From: Phycisphaerales bacterium
GTDB lineage: Bacteria > Planctomycetota > Phycisphaerae > Phycisphaerales > UBA1924
Direction of reading: 5' to 3'
NCBI GenBank assembly: GCA_905339235.1
Contig: CAJPFG010000026.1
Span: 95,016 to 159,015, forward strand
Length of the DNA: 64,000 nt
The position numbers and the translations under genes were made by a program. Of this stretch, positions 52,522-61,217 are shown piece by piece. Positions within the stretch are counted from its first letter, which is position 1. Each line of letters opens with the position of its first letter. The notes under the pieces were generated by a model that saw only the letters and a list, made by a program, of their open reading frames with translations, was not told where the DNA came from and searched no databases.

Positions 52522-53324
52522 ATCCCACACTCTCGGCTTCGGGCGCGTGCGCGGTGCTGTTGATCGCCACGCTACCCCTCGCCTCGTGCGCCTCGCGCCC
52601 ACCAGATTCCTCGCAACCCCGGCAGCACCCCATCGCCGTGCCGGCTCCTGATCGGCCCAATCCGCCCAAAGCCACCCCGCCCGGCCCATCGGGACTTCGA
52701 GAGGTCTTCCCGCACATCCGGGTGGACGCCGCGGCGGGCACGATCGAGTTCGACGCCGCCGTCTGCATCGACGCTCACAACCCCAAAACGCCCCGCGTGT
52801 ACCTCGAGGTCCTGGCCTGCACGCCGGACACGAAAGAGCACGAATCCCTCGTCGTCACGAACGCGGCCCCGTCGCAGATCCACGCGGCCCTGCTGCTGCT
52901 CGGTCTTCAGCCCGGAACGCCCGGAACCTGGGACTGGGAAGGCGCGGTCATCAAGCCCCTGCCGCCCTCCGGGCCGCGGCTCATGGTCACCGCAACCCGG
53001 ACGCAGGGCGGAAGCCCCCTCGAAGGGCCGATCACCGATTGGGTCCTGAACGTCCGCGACAACCGTTCGCTCACGGCCTCGGCGGGCGCGGACCACTTCG
53101 TCTTCGCCGGCTCGCAGATGATCAGGCACAAGGGCGTCGAAATGTACCGCGCCGACGGCGAAGGGTGCATCGTGGGTCTGTGCACCTTCGGCGGCGAGAC
53201 CATCGCCTGGTCGAGGCTCTTCAGCCCGGACACTTCCCTGGAGGAGCCTCAGTGGATCGCCGACGGATCGCGCACGCCGCCATTCGGCACACCGGTGATC
53301 GTCCGAATCAGGAAAGCGGACTGA
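52518..53324 (+). CDS. YdjY-domain lipoprotein
   Basis: 268 residues with a lipoprotein signal ([15 protein letters not shown]) and a Pro-rich linker. The folded part starts at about residue 60 and matches the YdjY-type domain: [39 protein letters not shown], then [14 protein letters not shown]. The domain is of unknown function and occurs in planctomycetes and some gammaproteobacteria. The four-base overlap with murD suggests coupling. The stop is six bases from that of the convergent HtrA-like gene. Confidence 0.8.
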   Translation: MNPTLSASGACAVLLIATLPLASCASRPPDSSQPRQHPIAVPAPDRPNPPKATPPGPSGLREVFPHIRVDAAAGTIEFDAAVCIDAHNPKTPRVYLEVLACTPDTKEHESLVVTNAAPSQIHAALLLLGLQPGTPGTWDWEGAVIKPLPPSGPRLMVTATRTQGGSPLEGPITDWVLNVRDNRSLTASAGADHFVFAGSQMIRHKGVEMYRADGEGCIVGLCTFGGETIAWSRLFSPDTSLEEPQWIADGSRTPPFGTPVIVRIRKAD

Positions 53325-53330
53325 CCCTCG

Positions 53331-54713
53331 CTACTCGCGCACCATCCGCAAGGCCAACTCTCGCTCGGCCTCGCCCTCGATCACCACGACTTCCACCGTT
53401 CGCCCGGCAAGCAGGCCCAGCGAGAGCAACGCCCCCACGGCCTCGTTCGCGTCCTTCACCGCCTTGCCGCCGATGCTCTTGATTCGCATGCCCGACACGA
53501 ACCCGCACTTCGCGGCGGGCAGTTCGTCAAAGACCATCCCCACCGCGGGCCCCTCGGGCGTGTCCCGCAGCGTCAGGCCAAACTCTCCCATCAGCGCTTG
53601 CTGATATTCGCGGGCGCGACTCTGGGAAGGAAACTCGCCCAGCGTCACGCTCATCTGGATCACATCCTCCCCGCGCCGGACCTTGAGTTGGACGACCTGG
53701 CCGGGCGACGTGGAGGAAATCATCCCTCGCAGAGATTCCGACCCCGCAAGTTCCTGCTCGTCAATCGCGAGGATGATGTCCCCAGCGAACAGCCCGGCTT
53801 TGGCTGAGGGACCGTCCGGCTCCACTTCGGTGACAACCACGCCCCCAAGCGGTGCTCCGCTCCGTGAGTCGCCGATGCCGAATCTGATCCCCAGAAAGCC
53901 CGACGGCACCGGCCCCCCGGACATCAGCCGCGGCACGCGCGATTCGATCATCGCCAACGGAATCGCGAACGAGATCCCCGCGCTCTGGCCCTCGGTGCTC
54001 CCCTGCGTTTCCTGCGCGGTCGCGATCGCCACGTTCATCCCCACCAGTCGCCCACGCACGTCCACCAGCGGCCCGCCCGAGTTCCCGGGGTTCACCGCCG
54101 CGTCGGTCTGGATGAAGTTGCTGAATCCGGCAAAGCCCATGGCGGTGCGAGCCGAGCGCCCCAGGCCCGAGACAATTCCCTCGGACATCGAGAACTTAAA
54201 CCCGAAAGGCGACCCGAACGCGAAAACGCGGTCTCCCTTGAAGACGCGCTCGCCGGTGGCTCGCCGCATGGCCACAAGTTGCGGCCCCGCCTCGACCTTG
54301 ATCAACGCAATGTCGCTGGCAGGATCGGTGCCCACCAGCGTCGCCCGCGCGGTCTGTCCGTCGTGGAACTGCACCTCAATCCGGGATGCCCCCGCCACCA
54401 CATGCGCGTTGGTGACAATGAACCCCGCCTCGTCCCACACCCACCCTGAGCCCGACGAAGATCGCAACTCTCCCCGTCCCGAGCCGACCTCAATATGGAC
54501 CACCGAAGGCTCCACCGATGCGCTCACCTCCCGCACCGCCGCGTTGAGCCGCACGAGCACCTCGTCCTGATCCAGCCGCTGCTGCGCCAGCGTGACCCTC
54601 GCCCTCGTCTGCGCGGCGCCGATAGCGCGGATGGCCCCCGGCACCGCGAAGAGCACCACCGCGCTGCACACCAGCACCACGAACGCCGGACCAAACGCAA
54701 CGATTCGACGCAT
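53331..54713 (-). CDS. HtrA/DegP-like serine protease with PDZ domains
   Basis: 460 residues. An N-terminal membrane helix (AFVVLVCSAVVLFAVPG) anchors the protein; the trypsin-like domain has His104 in TNAHVV, Asp134 in DPASDIALI and Ser212 in NPGNSGGPL, a complete triad. Two PDZ domains follow: one around GVVVTEVEPDGPSAKAGLFAGDIILAI, and a weaker one near GFVSGMRIKSIGGKAV. It should degrade or refold misfolded envelope proteins. GAGG lies seven bases before the ATG. panB lies upstream on the same strand with a 71-base gap. Confidence 0.92.
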   Translation of the reverse strand: MRRIVAFGPAFVVLVCSAVVLFAVPGAIRAIGAAQTRARVTLAQQRLDQDEVLVRLNAAVREVSASVEPSVVHIEVGSGRGELRSSSGSGWVWDEAGFIVTNAHVVAGASRIEVQFHDGQTARATLVGTDPASDIALIKVEAGPQLVAMRRATGERVFKGDRVFAFGSPFGFKFSMSEGIVSGLGRSARTAMGFAGFSNFIQTDAAVNPGNSGGPLVDVRGRLVGMNVAIATAQETQGSTEGQSAGISFAIPLAMIESRVPRLMSGGPVPSGFLGIRFGIGDSRSGAPLGGVVVTEVEPDGPSAKAGLFAGDIILAIDEQELAGSESLRGMISSTSPGQVVQLKVRRGEDVIQMSVTLGEFPSQSRAREYQQALMGEFGLTLRDTPEGPAVGMVFDELPAAKCGFVSGMRIKSIGGKAVKDANEAVGALLSLGLLAGRTVEVVVIEGEAERELALRMVRE

Positions 54714-54784
54714 GCGCACCTCGACTGGAAAGCCGTCCTTCCATGGATCGGCATTCCCGGACCATCGCTCCATTCCGGCGGGAA

Positions 54785-55663
54785 CTACTCGCGCCCCCCC
54801 GGAACGCCTCGCTTCTGTTCGCCTCCCCCGGCCGCGCGGATGCTCCCGCCAGCCTTCATCTCGTATCCGGCCCCTCCAATCCGCCGCTCCGCCACACGCC
54901 GCACCCACTCCTCGCCCGCCGCCTGCAAGGCCGGCCCGATCTTCGCCACGCCCTCCGCAAACCGGGGCGGCTCGTCGGTCATGCCCACCAGATCCTGCAG
55001 CACCAGCACCTGCCCGTGGCACGCCGGCCCGGCCCCAATGCCGATCAACGGCACGGTCGTCGCCCGCATGATCTCGTCGGTCACCTCGGCCGGCACCGCT
55101 TCCACGAGCAGCATGACCGCGCCCGACTTCTCCAGCACCACAGCGTCTTCCACCACCTTGGCCGCTTCCTTCGGGGTGCGCCCCGCGCCGGAATACCCGC
55201 CCTGAAGCCCCGCCAACTGCGGGCGGCTGCCGACATGGGCGCACACGGGCACGCCCGCACGGGCCATCCGGCCGATGACCTCCGCGTGCGACTGGTCCGC
55301 CTCGACCTTCACCACATCCGCCAGTCCTTCAGTCATGAACCGCCCCGCGTTGCGGACCGCCTCGGCGGCGTCCGCCTGGTACGACATGAACGGCATGTCC
55401 GCCATCACCAGCGCGCGCGGGGCGCCCCGCTTCACCGCGCCCGTCAGCGCCACCGCTATTTCCAGCGGCATGTCGATCGTCCGCGAGTACCCCAGAATCA
55501 CCTCCGCCGCCGTGTCGCCCACGAGAAGCACGTGCACCCCCGCCCGCTCAAGCCATCGCGCGGTGGTCGCGTCGTAGCAAGTCAGGCAAGCGAACGGCTG
55601 GCCGTCGCGCACCATCTTTCGGATCGTCCTGATCGTCACCGAGTCGCGTTTAGGGGTGGTCAC
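54785..55663 (-). CDS. panB: 3-methyl-2-oxobutanoate hydroxymethyltransferase
   Basis: 292 residues. It transfers a hydroxymethyl group from methylene-tetrahydrofolate to 2-oxoisovalerate, the first step of pantothenate synthesis. Conserved segments are ACLTCYDATTARWLERAG, LLVGDTAAEVILGY, VMADMPFMSY, VKVEADQ, CAHVGSRPQ and IGIGAGPACHGQVLVLQD. The body is usual in length; the last 30 residues are a Gly/Arg-rich tail not seen in typical PanB. I use the GTG at 55663 because TACTAT lies six bases upstream and the ATG at 55696 would lie before that box. Confidence 0.95.
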   Translation of the reverse strand: MTTPKRDSVTIRTIRKMVRDGQPFACLTCYDATTARWLERAGVHVLLVGDTAAEVILGYSRTIDMPLEIAVALTGAVKRGAPRALVMADMPFMSYQADAAEAVRNAGRFMTEGLADVVKVEADQSHAEVIGRMARAGVPVCAHVGSRPQLAGLQGGYSGAGRTPKEAAKVVEDAVVLEKSGAVMLLVEAVPAEVTDEIMRATTVPLIGIGAGPACHGQVLVLQDLVGMTDEPPRFAEGVAKIGPALQAAGEEWVRRVAERRIGGAGYEMKAGGSIRAAGGGEQKRGVPGGRE

Positions 55664-55669
55664 GGGCCC

Positions 55670-55675
55670 ATAGTA
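55670..55675 (-). promoter_or_regulatory. -10 box for leaderless panB
   Basis: TACTAT on the minus strand ends six bases before GTG 55663. It decides the panB start. Confidence 0.4.
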
Positions 55676-55760
55676 GGAACCCGAAACACCCGACATGTTC
55701 GTGTGATGTTCGGCAGTTGCGAAGTCTACCGTTGACCCTCACAACCTGCCAGGAGTTTCC

Positions 55761-57191
55761 ATGCTCGGACGAGTCTTCAAAGCCTACGACATTCGGGGCA
55801 CCTACCCGGATCTGCTCAACGACATGATGGCGTGGCAGATCGGCTACGGCGCCAGCAAGTTCCTCCTGGCCGACGCCCACGCCGCGGGCGAAACCACCCC
55901 CATGATGAAGAACATCGTGGTCGGGCGCGACATGCGCGCCAGCAGCCCGAGTTTGTCCAAGCAACTCATGCAGGGAATCCGCGACCAGGGCGGCGACGTC
56001 ATCGACATCGGCATGTGCGACACCTCGATGATCTACTTCGCCATCAACCACCTCGACTGCGCGGGCGGCATCATGGTCACCGCCAGCCACAACCCGCCCA
56101 ACTACAACGGCTTCAAAATCTCCAAGCGCAAGGCCAAGCCCGTCGGCGAGACCAGCGGCCTCGCCGACATCCGCAAGCACGCGGCCATGGTGGACAAGGC
56201 CACGCTCGTCAAGCAAAACGGCCGCTTCGAGGAGCGCGACCTCTGGCCCGCCTACTGCAAGCACGTGCGGTCCTTCCTCGACGTCCCCGCCAGCAAGAAA
56301 CTCAAGGTCGTGATCGACGCCAGCAACGGAATGGCCGGCACCATGATCCCAAAGGTCTTCAGCAAGGACTCGCCGCTCGGCGCCGCGGCCGGGATGGAGA
56401 TTATCCCCCTCCACTTCGATAACACCAGGAATCAGTTCGTGCACGAGCCCAACCCGCTCGTCGCGGCCAACATGAAATGGACTCAGGAAGCGGTGCTCAA
56501 GAACAAAGCCGACGTGGGCTTCTGCTACGACGGCGACGCCGACCGCTGCATGGCCGTGGACGAAAAAGGCCGGATCGTCGGCTGCGACCTGCTCACCGCC
56601 CTGCTCGCCAAGCACTTCCTGGCCCAATCACCCGGCTCGTGCGTCGCCTACGACCTGCGCTCGACCAAGGCCGTGCAGGAAGACATCACCAAGGCCGGCG
56701 GCAAGCCCATCCGCGGGCGGGTCGGGCACGTGTTCATGAAGCAGGCCATGGCCGATCACAACTGCGTTTTCGGCGGCGAACTCTCCGGCCACTTCTACTT
56801 CGCCCGCAACTTCAACGCCGACAGCGGCGCCATCGCGATGTGCTCGCTGCTCACCATGCTCGCCCGCAGCGGCAAGCACCTCAGCGAACTGATCCGGCCC
56901 ATCGCCCGCTACGCCCAGTCCGGCGAGGTCAACTTCCAGGTCGAGGACAAGGACGGCGTCCTCGAGGAACTCAAGGACGACTACGGCCCCGGCACCGAGG
57001 CCAACGCCACCATCGATGAACTCGACGGCGTTACCATCGACTGCTTCAAAAAGCACGGCTGGTGGGCCAACATTCGCAAGAGCAACACCGAACCGCTCCT
57101 TCGCCTCAACCTGGAAGCCAAGGATAAGTCCACGCTCGAACGCATGGTCGCCGCGATGGCGCCCAGACTCGGCAAGCGAGTTGATCACTGA
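55761..57191 (+). CDS. Phosphomannomutase/phosphoglucomutase family protein
   Basis: 476 residues of the alpha-D-phosphohexomutase superfamily. The active-site phosphoserine is Ser109 in TASHNPPNYNG, the Mg-binding loop is DGDADRC (from about 257), the sugar-binding loop GELSGHFYF, and the phosphate-binding loop RKSNTEPLLR near 439. The four-domain layout is complete. These enzymes interconvert hexose 1- and 6-phosphates for polysaccharide and cell-surface synthesis; the ManB/AlgC-type order suggests mannose and glucose substrates. CCAGGAG precedes the ATG by eight bases. Confidence 0.94.
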   Translation: MLGRVFKAYDIRGTYPDLLNDMMAWQIGYGASKFLLADAHAAGETTPMMKNIVVGRDMRASSPSLSKQLMQGIRDQGGDVIDIGMCDTSMIYFAINHLDCAGGIMVTASHNPPNYNGFKISKRKAKPVGETSGLADIRKHAAMVDKATLVKQNGRFEERDLWPAYCKHVRSFLDVPASKKLKVVIDASNGMAGTMIPKVFSKDSPLGAAAGMEIIPLHFDNTRNQFVHEPNPLVAANMKWTQEAVLKNKADVGFCYDGDADRCMAVDEKGRIVGCDLLTALLAKHFLAQSPGSCVAYDLRSTKAVQEDITKAGGKPIRGRVGHVFMKQAMADHNCVFGGELSGHFYFARNFNADSGAIAMCSLLTMLARSGKHLSELIRPIARYAQSGEVNFQVEDKDGVLEELKDDYGPGTEANATIDELDGVTIDCFKKHGWWANIRKSNTEPLLRLNLEAKDKSTLERMVAAMAPRLGKRVDH

Positions 57192-57240
57192 AGCAGCAGA
57201 TGGCCATCTCACAGTCACCATCCCGCGCCGCCCCCGCCGC

Positions 57241-57268
57241 ATCTGCCATTTGCGATTTGCGATTTGCG
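57241..57268. repeat. Heptanucleotide array before the P-loop gene
   Basis: Four consecutive 7-mers, ATCTGCC then ATTTGCG three times, end 15 bases before the TTG start at 57283. They are AT-richer than their surroundings and may place the promoter or leader of the gene. Confidence 0.75.
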
Positions 57269-57282
57269 ATCCAGGGCCCCCC

Positions 57283-58863
57283 TTGACCGTCACCGACTTC
57301 CTCCAACACTGGTCCCTCACCGAAAACCCCTTCAAGGGCGAGGAGGCTCGATCCGACGACGTCTTCTCGCGCCTGTGCGGCGACGGCGACGCCCGCTCGG
57401 GGCAGTTCCGCCATGTCCCGGTCCACGGCACGTTCCACGCCGACTTCGAAAAAATCCTGGGCGACCTCCGCCGCCCTTCGGGCGCGGTCGTATTCGGCGA
57501 GAAGGGCAGCGGCAAGACCGCCATCCGCATCCAGATCTCGCGACGCATCGAGGAGTACAACTCGGTCAACACCGGCGCCAAGGTCCTCTTCGTCGGCTAC
57601 GACGACCTCAACAGCGCCCTCGACCTCCTCCACGAGCGCCTCGGCGGCAAGACCGCACTCGAATCGCTCCAGAAGGCCCGAATGGTGGACCACGCCGACG
57701 CGATCCTGCACCAGGTCGTGCCGCGCCTGATCGACTCCGTTCTCGGCGAGGGCGACCCCGACCAGCGCGTGGCGCTCGGCGACACGAGCAAACTGCACAA
57801 ACGCCTCGACAAGCCCACCCGCCGCGACCTGGTCCTCCTGCAAGCCCTCTACGACCGGCCGGAGCACGCAACCCAACGCACCGCGCGCCTGCGCTCGCGA
57901 CTGCGACTCATGCCGCCCGGCAGCGCCATCTGGGGGCGCCTGACCATCATCGTTCTGCCCCTGCTCGTGGTCGGCGCGTGGTGGTGGGCACGAAAGTGGG
58001 TCATCGGCCGCGCCGCCGACGCCGCGCCGCACATCGATCCCGAGTGGGTCAACTGGGGCCTCGCCGCGGCCTCGGGCCTCTACGCCCTCTTCGCACTCAA
58101 GGTCGGCGTGTGGGACCGCCTCGCCCTGCTCCGCCAGGCACACCGCGTCCGCCGACAGATCCGCGTCATCGGCCGCGGCGACATCTCCTTCGCCGGCTCA
58201 CTCCGCCAACTCCCGCGCTGGTACCGCGACGCCTCGCACCTGCCGGTGAGCGACTCCGACGAGCCGCGCTTCGAGATGATCGACCGGCTCCGCCGCGTGC
58301 TGCGCCCCTTCGGCTACGCCGGGATCATCGTCGTCATGGACCGCGTGGACGAACCCACCATCGTCAACGGCGACCCCGAGCGCATGAAGGCCGTCGTGTG
58401 GCCGCTCCTCAACAACAAGTTCCTCCAGCAGGAGGGCGTGGGCGTCAAGATGCTCCTTCCCATGGAACTGCGCCACGCGGTCTTCCGCGAAAGCAGCGCC
58501 TTCTTCCAGGGGGCAAGGCTCGACAAGCAAAGCATGATCGAGCGCCTCTCGTGGACGGGCGCCACGCTCTACGACCTGTGCGAATCCCGCGTGAACTCCT
58601 GCCGCGCCCCCGACGCCCCGCCCCTCGCGCTCCTGGACCTCTTCGCCGAGGATGTCACGAAAGCGGAACTCATGGAAGCGCTCGAAAAAGTCCACCAGCC
58701 GCGCGACGCCTTCAAAATGCTCTACCGCGCGATCATGGATCACTGCGCCGGCGTAACTCGCGGCGAATCCACCTGGCGAATCCCCCGCCACGTCCTGCTG
58801 AACGTGGTAAAGACCGAGCAGGAACGCGTGCAACAGATGCACCGGGGCATCCGGCCGGGGTAA
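57283..58863 (+). CDS. Membrane-associated P-loop ATPase
   Basis: About 526 residues. Walker A GEKGSGKTA lies at 72-80 and Walker B IIVVMDRVDEP at about 349-359, resembling KAP-like or AAA-type P-loop ATPases. Two membrane helices near 220-242 and 255-277 split the nucleotide-binding halves, as in KAP NTPases that have membrane helices inserted between the Walker motifs. The N-terminal FLQHWSLTENPFKGEEARSDDVF is found on P-loop proteins that start with a recruiting domain. No function can be stated. The TTG start has no strong ribosome site and is preceded by a 7-bp repeat array. Confidence 0.75.
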   Translation: MTVTDFLQHWSLTENPFKGEEARSDDVFSRLCGDGDARSGQFRHVPVHGTFHADFEKILGDLRRPSGAVVFGEKGSGKTAIRIQISRRIEEYNSVNTGAKVLFVGYDDLNSALDLLHERLGGKTALESLQKARMVDHADAILHQVVPRLIDSVLGEGDPDQRVALGDTSKLHKRLDKPTRRDLVLLQALYDRPEHATQRTARLRSRLRLMPPGSAIWGRLTIIVLPLLVVGAWWWARKWVIGRAADAAPHIDPEWVNWGLAAASGLYALFALKVGVWDRLALLRQAHRVRRQIRVIGRGDISFAGSLRQLPRWYRDASHLPVSDSDEPRFEMIDRLRRVLRPFGYAGIIVVMDRVDEPTIVNGDPERMKAVVWPLLNNKFLQQEGVGVKMLLPMELRHAVFRESSAFFQGARLDKQSMIERLSWTGATLYDLCESRVNSCRAPDAPPLALLDLFAEDVTKAELMEALEKVHQPRDAFKMLYRAIMDHCAGVTRGESTWRIPRHVLLNVVKTEQERVQQMHRGIRPG

Positions 58864-59054
58864 TGGAGGTACGAAGAGGGCGCCGGCCGTGCGCTTCATA
58901 TTGGACGTGCCGCGACAGACAAAGGCTGCGCGGGATCGCGGTTCCCGAGGCGAGGGACCCGATTTGATCTCTCGGATCTTCCACACCCCCTCTCCCACTT
59001 CTCCCCCTCTCCCCCCACCCCCGCACGCTCCTGTCGCGCGGCCGCGTGAGTTCA

Positions 59055-59060
59055 TACACT
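59055..59060 (+). promoter_or_regulatory. -10 box before the APC permease
   Basis: TACACT lies 67 bases before the ATG at 59127. A frame from GTG 59046 overlaps the box, which argues for the later start. The rest of the gap from 58864 shows only a C/T-rich tract. Confidence 0.35.
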
Positions 59061-59126
59061 CACCCCCATCGCGCCGGTCGGCGCGGGCCGGGCCCCGGGG
59101 CGTTCGAGGGCGTTGGATCACGGGCG

Positions 59127-61109
59127 ATGCTGGTCTCCGAAAAGCGCCCCAGAAACCTCAGTTGGCTCCACGCCGGCCCCCTCCTCTTCGGAGACTGGGG
59201 AACCAGCCGTCTCTACGTCCTCGGCCTCGCCTTCTATTACACCGCCCACGCCTCCGTCTACTACCTCGCCGTCATGTCCGTCATCATGGCCGCCGTCGCC
59301 TGGGGATACACCATCGTCTGCCGATGCTTCCCCGAAGGCGGCGGCGTCTACTCCGCGGCCCGGCGCATCAACCCCATCCTCAGCGTCATCGCCGCCACCC
59401 TCCTCCTGTGCGACTTCATCGTCACCGCCGCCCTCTCCGCCGTCGAAGGCTTCCACTACCTCGGCGGCCACACGCAGGCCATCGTCGTCATGGCCTCCAT
59501 CGGGACCTTCGCGGTTCTGGGCATCATCAACTGGTACGGCGCCAAGGCCGCGGGCCGCTTCGCACTCATCATCGCCATCGCCGCCATCGCCGCCTCCGCG
59601 ATCATCGGCGCTCTCTGCCTGCCGCTCCTGCCCGAGGGCCTGCGCACCGCCAAGCCCAACGTCGAGGGAGTCCACTCAATATGGGAGAAGTGGGAAAGCC
59701 TGGTCCGCATCGTCCTCGCCCTCTCCGGGGTCGAAGCCGTCGCCAGCATGACCGGCCTCATGCGCCAGCCGGTGGCCCGCACCGCCAAACGCACCATCTG
59801 GCCCGTCCTCCTTGAGGTCGTGATCCTCAACCTCATCTTCGGCATCGCCCTCAACGCCCTGCCCGGCCGCGCCCAGACCGGCGTGCCCGACTACGTCGCG
59901 TACGAGCAGCACATGGCCCTCTCCAGCGACCTCACGCCACCCGCCGACGCCTCGCCCCAACTCCTCGCCGACTTCGAACGCGTCAAGCCCCATACCGAGG
60001 AGGTCAAGGAATACCGCCAGACCGCCGTCCGCGTCCTCGCCGAGCATTCCGGGACCCGCGCGTTCGGCGCATCCTTCGGCAACGCCCTGGGCATCGCCAG
60101 CGGAATCGTCTTCGGGCTCCTGCTCCTCTCCGCCGTCAACACGGCGATCCTCGCGATGGTCTCGGTTTTCTACGCGCTCGCACAGGACAAGGAACTCCCG
60201 CGCGCCCTCACCCGCCTGAACTACGCCGGCGTGCCCTGGGTCGGCCTGGTCCTCGCGTGCGGGCTCCCCGGGTGCGTGCTCCTGTTCGTGCACGACGACA
60301 AGGCCCTGGGCGAGCTCTACGCCATCGGCGTAGTCGGCGCCATCGCCATCAACTTCCTCTGCAGCGCCTGGAACCGTGAACTCCCCATCAAGCGCTGGGA
60401 ACGCGCCGGCCTTTGGACCCTGGGCGGGGTCATGTCCGCCATCGAAGCCACCATCATCGTCGCCAAGCCCCACGCCACGCTCTTCGCCGCCATCGTCGTC
60501 GGCGGCGTCCTGGGAACGCGCCTCTTCCTGCGGATCACACGCCGCGCCGACGCCGTCATGCCCGTCCCCGAGGCCGGGTGGCTCGCCGAGATCAAGGCCG
60601 CTCAGGTCAAACTCGACGCCGCACGCCCGCGCATCATGCTCGCCGCCCGCGGCCGCGACAACGCCGAATACGCCGTCGATCTCGCCAGACGCCGTGGCGC
60701 CATCCTCTTCACCATCTACGTCCGCACCCTCCGCGTCATGGACGTCCAGCCCGGCAAGATGCCCACGATCGAAAGCGATCCCGCCGCCCTCGAAGCCATC
60801 GGCACCGCGGCAGTTCTCGCCAAGCAGGCGGGCGTGCCCTTCGTCCCCATCTACGTCACCAGCACTGAAATCGCCGACGAGATCCTCGACTACACCGTCA
60901 CCTTCGGCTGCGACACCCTGATCATGGGAAAGACGCGCCGCAGCCTGTTCTCGCGCGCCATCGCCGGCGATGTGCTCGCCAAGGTCGGGGCTCACCTGCC
61001 CGACGGCGTGGAACTCGTCTCCCGCGCCACGCCCAGAACCCCACTGGATTTCGCGCGCGCCGCACTCGGCGGACGAGACGGCGACGACGGAGTCTCAAGC
61101 CCGAGTTGA
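59127..61109 (+). CDS. APC-type amino acid permease with Usp-like C-terminal domain
   Basis: 660 residues. About twelve membrane helices in the first 460 residues carry the features of the APC superfamily (GDWGTSRLYVLGLAFYYTAHAS, CFPEGGGVYSAARRINP, LSGVEAVASMTGLM). After residue 470 comes a soluble tail with PRIMLAARGRDNAEYAVDLARRRGA and DTLIMGKTRRSLFSRAIAGDVLAKV, similar to universal-stress-protein domains with their ATP-binding glycine pattern. Such tails occur in some cation/amino-acid permeases and may sense nucleotides. The substrate is unknown. Start chosen at ATG 59127; GTG 59046 is an alternative. Confidence 0.85.
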   Translation: MLVSEKRPRNLSWLHAGPLLFGDWGTSRLYVLGLAFYYTAHASVYYLAVMSVIMAAVAWGYTIVCRCFPEGGGVYSAARRINPILSVIAATLLLCDFIVTAALSAVEGFHYLGGHTQAIVVMASIGTFAVLGIINWYGAKAAGRFALIIAIAAIAASAIIGALCLPLLPEGLRTAKPNVEGVHSIWEKWESLVRIVLALSGVEAVASMTGLMRQPVARTAKRTIWPVLLEVVILNLIFGIALNALPGRAQTGVPDYVAYEQHMALSSDLTPPADASPQLLADFERVKPHTEEVKEYRQTAVRVLAEHSGTRAFGASFGNALGIASGIVFGLLLLSAVNTAILAMVSVFYALAQDKELPRALTRLNYAGVPWVGLVLACGLPGCVLLFVHDDKALGELYAIGVVGAIAINFLCSAWNRELPIKRWERAGLWTLGGVMSAIEATIIVAKPHATLFAAIVVGGVLGTRLFLRITRRADAVMPVPEAGWLAEIKAAQVKLDAARPRIMLAARGRDNAEYAVDLARRRGAILFTIYVRTLRVMDVQPGKMPTIESDPAALEAIGTAAVLAKQAGVPFVPIYVTSTEIADEILDYTVTFGCDTLIMGKTRRSLFSRAIAGDVLAKVGAHLPDGVELVSRATPRTPLDFARAALGGRDGDDGVSSPS

Positions 61110-61117
61110 CGCAACGA

Positions 61118-61169
61118 TGAATGCCGAATGATCAGAATCGAGTTGCGGACAACGCCGCTCCGGCATTCA
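61118..61169. repeat. Inverted repeat at the edge of the heptamer array
   Basis: TGAATGCCG at 61118-61126 is the exact complement of CGGCATTCA at 61161-61169. A hairpin with a 34-base loop is possible. The left arm reads as two heptamers in the opposite sense (GAATGCC, GAATGAT). Confidence 0.5.
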
Positions 61170-61195
61170 GCCTTCCGCATTCCTCATTCCGCATT
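61161..61195. repeat. Heptanucleotide array upstream of the helicase gene
   Basis: Five 7-mers: CGGCATT, CAGCCTT, CCGCATT, CCTCATT and CCGCATT. The array ends nine bases before the TACACT box of the helicase gene. Confidence 0.75.
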
Positions 61196-61204
61196 TCCTC
61201 CGCG

Positions 61205-61210
61205 TACACT
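61205..61210 (+). promoter_or_regulatory. -10 box for the leaderless helicase gene
   Basis: TACACT ends seven bases before ATG 61218. No ribosome site lies between. Heptamers sit immediately upstream, where a -35 element would be. Confidence 0.4.
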
Positions 61211-61217
61211 CGCCCCA

